Under the pieces are notes generated by a model that made no database searches, was not told where the DNA came from, and worked only from the letters and a program-made list of their open reading frames with translations. The translations under genes and the position numbers were made by a program. Positions 32,648 to 38,627 of a stretch of 38,627 nucleotides of DNA are shown here, one piece after another; within the stretch, counting starts at the first letter, position 1; every line of letters begins with the position of its first letter. This stretch comes from Helochares maculicollis (Eukaryota; Arthropoda; Insecta; Coleoptera; Hydrophilidae), in NCBI GenBank assembly GCA_033557835.1, contig JAWQRO010000458.1, positions 1 through 38,627 of the forward strand, in the 5' to 3' direction.

Positions 32648-33984
32648 ATGAGTGGATTTAGTGAAAAAGTCGTTTTGATTGTCGTCTATTTATTGGTAAC
32701 CACAAAAGCCGCCCCTTCGGAGGTACATTTTTATTTTCGATTTTAAAAACGTTCTCAGCAATAAAAATAGGGTTTGTTATTACGACACGGACGAGAAATA
32801 AACATTTTTATAGTCGCGCATAAAGAACCTCAGGCTCAGGTTTTACGCGTTATATTTTCAATCTTCTTAAAAATTGCTTATTTTAGTGGCCACAACAGCA
32901 TCGTGTGGCATATTATACGATTATAATGTGTAATTATTTTTGTGCTTCTTATAGAGCTTTAAGAAAAGCAAGGGAGTCGAGGATAATTTTGTTATAACAG
33001 CAAATAACGATTGTAACTGCGGTAAGTTTTCTTTAGTTTGAAAACTGAATCAGCAAAGCTTTATTGTAATAGAATTTTCTTTGTAGTTTGTGGCGTAAGT
33101 AATCGACAAATGCGAGTCGTAGGAGGGAACGTGACAAAAACCAACGAGTTTCCTTGGTTGGCTAGCTTGTCAAAAAACGGCGACTTCTATTGCGGTGGAA
33201 CTTTGCTCACCAGGAAACATATTTTAACGGCAGCCCATTGCATAAACGGGTTCGATTTGAGACAAATTACTGTTGTCTTGGCGGATCACGATAGAAACGC
33301 ACCTAATCGTTTCGCTACCACAACAATACGAGGGGTGAAAAAGGCTAGGAGCCACAAACTTTTCGATATCGGTTCATTTAATAACGATATAGCCATATTA
33401 GAGATGGATTATCCCGTGGAATTCGATGCTAAAGTTCAAACTGCTTGTTTACCAAACTCAGGTAGGCATTAACATGTTTTCGTTCTCCTTCTGAATAAAA
33501 TATATCGATTTATTTTTTTGCAGGGTTGAACGATTACACAGGCCGCTTAGCTGTCGTGGCCGGATGGGGTTTTACGGGAGAAAAAGAGAAATCCTCCTCT
33601 GTTCTGCAAAAAGTGTCCGTCCCGGTTTGGAGCAAGAAAGATTGTTACGCCTCAGGATACGGAGAAAAAAAATTGTCGGAGAACATGATGTGTGCTGGAT
33701 ATAAAGAGGGCAAGAGAGATGCTTGTCAAGTGAGTTTCTGTTAAACTTTATGCTAAAACTTTTTCACCGCATTTTTTTAGGGTGACTCTGGCGGACCACT
33801 GAACCTAAAAACAGACAGTGGAGACACTGAAATTATCGGCATTGTATCGTGGGGTCGAGGATGTGGACGACCAAATTTACCTGGAGTTTATACGAAAATT
33901 ACAAATTATCTGGATTGGATCCTGCAGAGTTTGGATGGAGAATGCTTGTGTCCTCCAGCCCATCACACCCCCAAACGAGCATGA
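32648..33984 (+). CDS. SP4: secreted trypsin-like serine protease (5 exons)
   Basis: Exons 32648-32722, 32955-33021, 33087-33461, 33524-33729 and 33781-33984 join in phases 0, 1, 1 and 0 to encode 308 residues. The signal peptide covers roughly 1-21 (MSGFSEKVVLIVVYLLVTTKA). A short propeptide ends NCNCVCGVSNRQMR; activation after R57 gives VVGG. The triad is intact: H98 (LTAAHC), D148 (NNDIAIL), S244 (GDSGGP). D238 at the S1 site with SWGRGC and PGVY predicts Arg/Lys specificity. The tail is CLCPPAHHTPKRA, longer than in the other members. NVT at 62-64 is a possible N-glycan site at the start of the mature chain. Unlike the others it lacks the intron just after the His and is compact (1.3 kb, no transposons). 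It is transcribed away from SP3. Confidence 0.92.
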
Positions 33985-34006
33985 ACTTGATGACAGATTG
34001 AAGAAG

Positions 34007-34026
34007 AATAAAATATTCAAAATAAA
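34007..34026 (+). terminator. Polyadenylation signals of SP4
   Basis: AATAAA at 34007-34012 and again at 34021-34026, 22 and 36 bases after the stop codon. Two closely spaced canonical signals right after the gene make a 3' end here likely. Confidence 0.5.
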
Positions 34027-34700
34027 TTAGAATGATTTGATATTTAACTGAAAGGATGTGCTATCAAGCATCTAATCCTTGCTGGCAAGTCAAAACATTT
34101 TGTCAGAAAATTCAAAATCTTGCTAACAAAAACCAAAGAAAATCTAGTTTAGGTAATAATCTAGTCAAAATATTATTGTTTGTTATTGATAGCTGTGCCA
34201 ATTAACTTATGTAGTATATTATTAATCTAATTTATAAATATCTTTCATGATGAATAAATTAATTTTTAAAATGAACTTTTAAAAGATAAATGTTTATATT
34301 TTTTATGCTAGTAAGCATATTCAGTTACAAAGATGGTTCATCAAACTTTTTCAAGATCATTAGTCATGAAAATGTGTGAAATGAATGTACAATGAAGTTC
34401 TACTTGTACATAAATGAAAGAGGTGAAGGACCGTATTAATCAAGGTTTCTGTGGCTTCTGAATTACCGTTTATTCTATGAATGATAAAATAAGAATCCAA
34501 TAATAAAAAATGTTTCAAGTATCCTAAGTCTACACAATCTTCTTTAGATAGTAGACGAATTAGCTTCTTGATATACTCAATGTCACACAACAATAATGAA
34601 ATAGCTTTTGATGAGTTGTTAAGCAATATACGAGGGACGTCTTTTGTATTTTTCATATAGGGAGATAGAGGGCGCCACCGATAAAAGAACAATATTAGAA
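34027..34700. other. Intergenic DNA after SP4, nothing recognised
   Basis: AT-rich sequence. Minus-strand frames of about 110 codons (34360-34692 and 34619-34954) lie here and antisense to the mariner relic that follows; they show no domain. Confidence 0.4.
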
Positions 34701-34749
34701 AAAAGTAACAGCGAATTATTAAAGAATTTAGAATATGGAATTAAATTGA

Positions 34750-35420
34750 CAACATAATAATTTTTTACAATTTGCAAAAAATATTTCCTAAGAATGCTGT
34801 TTTTGCCAATGATGCACCACATCGGACAACACTTTCTCGGTGGTAGGGGAAATTCAACCATAGGTGAACTAGTTTTAGCGACGATCCCAGGACAGATCCA
34901 CCAAAAACCGCAGGCACTCCAGAAAACATTGATGACGTAGGCGAAGATAAACATATGACATATTATGAAATTGAGGTGGGATTGAAAATATCAAACAGCG
35001 TATTTAAAAAAAATTACATGAAGAATTACGTATAAAAAACAATTCCCCATTAAACTCCACATATAACAAAAACTGTGCTGCTATTCAACGCGAGGAACGT
35101 CGACAGTATCGCCAGTGGAGATGAGTCATGGATATTATTCATATGAAATCCGACAAAAGTCGTCCGTTCAGAAAGTAATATAGTCTTGATATTTGTCTTA
35201 AAAGCAGATCATATAGCAACAATTCTTCTACAAGATCGAAAAGGAATAGATACTGATTGATATATAGTACAACTGTTAGTTGTCGCTGAGCCAACACGAT
35301 GAATCATTGTTCGCCAAGATAGAGCAAATTCGTGCACAACTCACAAGACTTGCATTTTTAGAGCGAGAAGACGTTAAATTGTTTTTCTCCATACAATCTC
35401 GAAGCATTTCAGGTAGAATT
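34750..35420 (+). mobile_element. Degenerate mariner transposon, copy M4, plus strand
   Basis: Plus-strand reading in order: FANDAPHRTTLSRW near 34803, where mariner transposases have 'GDDAPS..TV.RW'; SFSDDPRTDPPKTAGTPENI (about 34871-34930), the linker before the second helix-turn-helix; MTYYEIEVGLKISNS (34956-35000); then SIASGDESWIYSYE (about 35106-35148), the block with the first catalytic Asp; then ADHIATILLQDRKGIDTDWY and a damaged IIVRQDRANSC, the second catalytic Asp region. Several stops and frameshifts occur. It keeps the N-terminal half that M1-M3 have lost and lies on the other strand. The ends were not located. Confidence 0.75.
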
Positions 35421-36866
35421 TGGACAACTTCTGTCGTCAGGGATTGCCGTTAAATCGTTGATATACTGTGAGGTTTTGAACATGATTTATTTTATAACAG
35501 AGATCCCAAGTGTTAACAAGCGGGCTCAAATTAGGATTTTGAGACGACCAATTTTCAACACAAATAAACGCCAAAAAGATATTCTCAAGCCTTTGTTGCG
35601 TCTTCGTTTTTTTTTTGTTCCGGCGTTGAATCCTGCTGAATATACATTACTTACTTTTGTATTCGTGCTCAGACTTCATCCGTCAGCGTCTTTTAATGAT
35701 CTTTTAATCACGCCTATTTCTCAAAAATGAATCCAGAAGGCCCCAAAAATATTGACGTTTGCAAATTGAATATAAATGCCCTTTTATTCTTGTCCATATT
35801 TAAGGAAAGCATCAGGTTGTACCAAACAAAAAACTTCCAATTTATTTTCGTAGGCATACACAAAATAATACACAAGAAAATTAAACATGTCAGTGAAAGC
35901 ACGAGAAGATCCAATGACCAGTAAAGTCAAAAATTATTCAACACCTTTAAAACCAATCAATCAACATTACGAAGTCTTACACTATCTATTCAGTCTATCT
36001 GTGTACAAAAAATGGGCACGACAAAGACTGAATTACATAAAAGAAAAGCGAATCTTAATTTTGTCCACACTATTTCACTTTCTCTTCATATGCGTTCATC
36101 AGGAGGTCGTTCCGTGCCCTTGAGTGATGTCTGCGTTATTTATGTTCTAATTAGTGTCTTATTTAAATATGTGCTTGCACGTAAAGTAAGTTCCAAGTTC
36201 ACCACGCTTATGGAGAAGAAAAAGACGGAAGATGGACGCATTGTTGAACGTAAATCCGGTTAGCTCCGTCCCGGAGAAGTATCGGCCAGCAGCAGTAGCA
36301 GAGTGTCGATGTGATGACCCAGTTTTTGAATCATATGTTGTTCGACGAAAGTAGGATCCAAGGTGAACGAAAGCGGAGGAGAATGGAGAGTGAAAATTCA
36401 ATTGGTAACAGTACAAATAAATCATTACACATTCCGAGCCGTTAATAAAACGTTGGCTGTTGGAAATTTCCCGCCGTCAACCGGAAGGAAAAGTGAAATG
36501 AAAATTTCGCAGAAAGAACACGGTGTATCTATATTGGTGAGTAATTTGAAATGAAGAATGAGCGAGAAACTCTCGACTTCCATACAAATGAGCCACCGTA
36601 TTGGCCGAAGAAGAAGACTCACCAACCAAGGTGCAGCAACGTAGGTAGCCTAGTTACCTACATTTGCCTACTTACTCGATTTTGTCACCTCTTGAAGAGT
36701 AACCAATATTTGATGGTAGCTGAGAAGAAGAGGACAGTTGTCGAACGGACGGAAAATCTACCGGAAATGTAATCAATTCTGGCGAATTTCTAATTAGCAT
36801 TTTTTTCGCCTTAAAGATTCCTCGCAGTTCCGGAAATCCTCATAGTTGATTGATCGCGATATTATC
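35421..36866. other. SP4-SP5 intergenic region and SP5 5' region
   Basis: AT-rich to about 36000, then less AT-rich at 36000-36780 with many short frames and no recognised protein. At 36538 a strong donor (GTGAGT) follows an A/G-rich stretch, and possible acceptors lie at about 36814 and 36829, so an untranslated SP5 first exon is possible. This is inference only. Confidence 0.3.
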
Positions 36867-37936
36867 ATGGTGTGTCTAGTGTTTATGTTAATCTGTGCAT
36901 CGAATTATATTATACCGACTTCAGGTAGCTTTGAGGTGCGTATTTTATTTATGTATTTGCTATGACTAAACTAATGGACGGCAGTATATCAAAAAGAAAC
37001 ACTACTTTCCTTTCGCTAATTGATTATTTAAAAGTTAACGTCTTCATTTTTGCTCATTGTTGATTCATTTCCAATTAATAGATTAATGGCTTCATTTTAG
37101 TATTAACTAGCCATTAGGCTAGCTATGAACTAGTGTCTATAAATTTGCAAAGACCAACCTAATTTCTTTAAATTGATGTTCATGTTACAGGCACCAACCG
37201 AAGACTTACGAGTTCTAGTTGATCAAAACTACAATATTGTAACTTTAAGGCCAAATAGAGTAAAGCCAACCTCTGCGGTCGTTCACCACAAGCCCGGTGT
37301 TCCACCTGGATGGGATAAAATACCTCATAGACCGATTACTATAGGGGGACTCTTTTCGTTTAGGAATCCAAAAAATGACAAGAAGAAATTGAACGTTCCG
37401 CTGGTCTCATCTCTTTTTCCCGAACTTCATTCGTTGAAAGAATCGAATATAGTGGAGGTTTATTATGAAGTAAATGCCTCCTCAAACGAGATTAAAGTGG
37501 AGACTTCCACTAGCTATCCCAAAATTGTTACGGAAATCACAATAGAAAGCAACATTACGAAGTTTGAAAATCTAAATGCAACCGATGAACAAACGGCCCC
37601 TAACTCTTCTATTGTAGGAAAACCAGAGGCTGTATTTGCTGAAATTAACGATCCAGATAAAAACGGTCTCCTCAACTGGGTTTTGACTAGTTTAGGCTTC
37701 AACAGACCAGCGACTCCCCAAGAATCCAGCACACATAAGCCACCAACATCAATTAAAAACTGCGGCCAATGCACTTGCGGTGAGACTTTCAAACAAACTA
37801 GGATCGTAGGTGGTATAGAAACTGAAATAAACGCCTATCCTTGGATGGCTTACTTGACGTACAAGGGACGATTTTACTGTGGAGCTTCTTTAATCAACAA
37901 CTACTATGTGTTAACTGCTAGCCACTGCATTAACAG
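36867..37936 (+). CDS. SP5: secreted serine protease with long propeptide, 3' part outside window
   Basis: Exons 36867-36935 (phase 0) and 37191-37936 (ending phase 2) give the first 271 residues. The signal peptide is roughly residues 1-19 (MVCLVFMLICASNYIIPTS). A propeptide of about 204 residues follows, far longer than in SP1-SP4, with four possible N-glycan sites (N118, N144, N152, N161), KNGLLNWVLTSLG at 180-192 and NCGQCTCG (213-220). Activation is predicted after R227 (IVGG at 228). The His is present (H268, LTASHC). The donor after it is GTTTGC, at the same place and phase as in SP1-SP3. The Asp and Ser exons lie beyond 38627, so catalytic activity cannot be judged. No clip domain (six-Cys knot) is visible. 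The propeptide is rich in Asn, Thr, Ser and Lys and probably disordered. Confidence 0.85.
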
Positions 37937-38539
37937 GTTTGCTTTCTTATTTACTACATTATTTTTATTTCTTAGCTTCAAATCACTATAATGTTATAAT
38001 CAGTCTACTTTTTTTGTCCTATTCTCCTCTGTTTATGAATATTAAAATCACGTCCTTTTTATTTTCCAAATTGAAAGCAACTTCTTCGTTTCTGTTTTGC
38101 TTACTCTATGCCTTAATTAATTTCGCTATCATCATGTTTCTATTTCGTAAAACAATTTTATCCCAGAGGGTATTGTCTGAAATTTTGTTTGCATTTGAAT
38201 TGGTTTATTTATTTTATTCAGTTAAATGATTCAATTGGTCTTTGAAAACAAGTATCTGACGATTTGTGTAGAGAGCTGAACGAAGTCGTTCTTGATTTTA
38301 GCTTTCACATATAAATGCTCTCATTAAGATGGTAGTTTTTGATAAATTGTTCACTTGTAGAAATTAAAAAGATAAATATGATATTTTATACACATTTTCT
38401 TGTTAAATTGGCAAATATGTTTCGTCATTTATCTTATTAGGAAGTGATTCACTTAAACAAAGTTGCTACAATTGCTGATAAGCGCTTTTATTCGATTTTA
38501 TTTAATATGTATCAATTCAATATCTCACAAAATGCTTAC

Positions 38540-38540
<1 letters not shown>
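37937..38540 (+). other. Start of SP5 intron 2
   Basis: Intronic AT-rich DNA. A 96-codon frame (37939-38229) is Phe/Leu-rich because of T-rich sequence and overlaps the splice donor; it is not a gene. No next exon of SP5 was found before the window ends. Confidence 0.6.

Positions 38541-38589
<49 letters not shown>
38541..38589. repeat. (TA)n microsatellite
   Basis: A pure TA dinucleotide run of about 24 units near the right edge, in SP5 intron 2. The length may be affected by assembly. Confidence 0.95.
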
Positions 38590-38592
<3 letters not shown>

Positions 38593-38627
38593 TTATGTTA
38601 TTTTTTTGTATTAAACTCTATTTGGTA

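Noticed and set aside
34360..34954. Two overlapping minus-strand frames of about 110 codons
   Set aside because: The second is partly antisense to the mariner M4 transposase reading on the plus strand; the first has no recognisable feature.
37173..37190. In-frame ATG codons just upstream of SP5 exon 2 as the true start
   Set aside because: They lie in the intron before an acceptor (ttacag at 37185-37190). Using exon 1 gives a proper signal peptide and the phase 0 junction shared by all paralogues.
36867..37800. Clip domain in the SP5 propeptide
   Set aside because: Clip domains need six cysteines in a knot; only the three junction cysteines are present after the signal peptide.
37939..38229. 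96-codon hydrophobic plus-strand frame, possible membrane protein
   Set aside because: Phe/Leu content comes from T-rich intronic DNA; it overlaps the SP5 splice donor and has no upstream gene features.
1..38627. tRNA genes, CRISPR arrays, bacterial operons or an integrated prophage
   Set aside because: None of the expected structures was seen; the genes are intron-bearing and eukaryotic.

Overview
This window is AT-rich animal nuclear DNA, almost certainly from an insect. The genes have GT-AG introns, secretory signal peptides and chymotrypsin-fold (S1A) proteases of the insect CG4386/CG11836 'trypsin' type, and mariner and Penelope-like relics lie among them. A beetle or similar holometabolous insect fits, but the order is a guess. 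There is no bacterial operon structure, CRISPR array or recognisable tRNA/rRNA.

The core of the window is a cluster of five secreted S1A protease-family genes. I rebuilt each from conserved protein blocks plus splice sites with matching phases. Three lie head to tail on the minus strand: SP1 (9436-7910, a catalytically dead homologue), SP2 (14327-9946, intact trypsin) and SP3 (26880-15247, intact trypsin with a ten-aspartate propeptide tract, spread over 11.6 kb). Two lie on the plus strand: SP4 (32648-33984, intact trypsin) and SP5 (36867 onward, cut by the window end after the active-site His exon, with a propeptide of about 204 residues). All have a signal-peptide exon ending in phase 0 and a Cys-rich C-x-C or CxxCxCG junction before the activation site. 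The four complete ones end in a C-x-C tail.

Region by region: 1-4950 is AT-rich and has no supported gene, though a dispersed repeat sits at the left edge. A decayed mariner lies at about 4954-5800, then gene-poor DNA to 7900. SP1 and SP2 follow; the long last intron of SP2 holds a 0.9 kb mariner relic. SP3 follows; its introns hold a LINE-like scrap, a 0.4 kb mariner, a decayed ankyrin-repeat array (21118-22771, opposite strand) and a moderately repeated element with a perfect 17-bp-arm hairpin. The 5.8 kb between SP3 and the divergent SP4 holds another copy of that element, a second copy of the left-edge repeat and a Penelope-like element relic (reverse transcriptase plus GIY-YIG nuclease). 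A plus-strand mariner relic lies between SP4 and SP5. The window ends in a (TA)n run.

Biologically this is a protease gene family expanding by tandem duplication and diverging by loss of catalysis, change of propeptide and differing introns, with introns swollen by transposons. The sequence does not show whether the enzymes act in the gut, the haemolymph (clotting or melanisation) or the cuticle. I see no clear sign of a wholly new system; the most unusual items are the dead protease SP1, the poly-Asp propeptide of SP3 and the nested ankyrin pseudogene.
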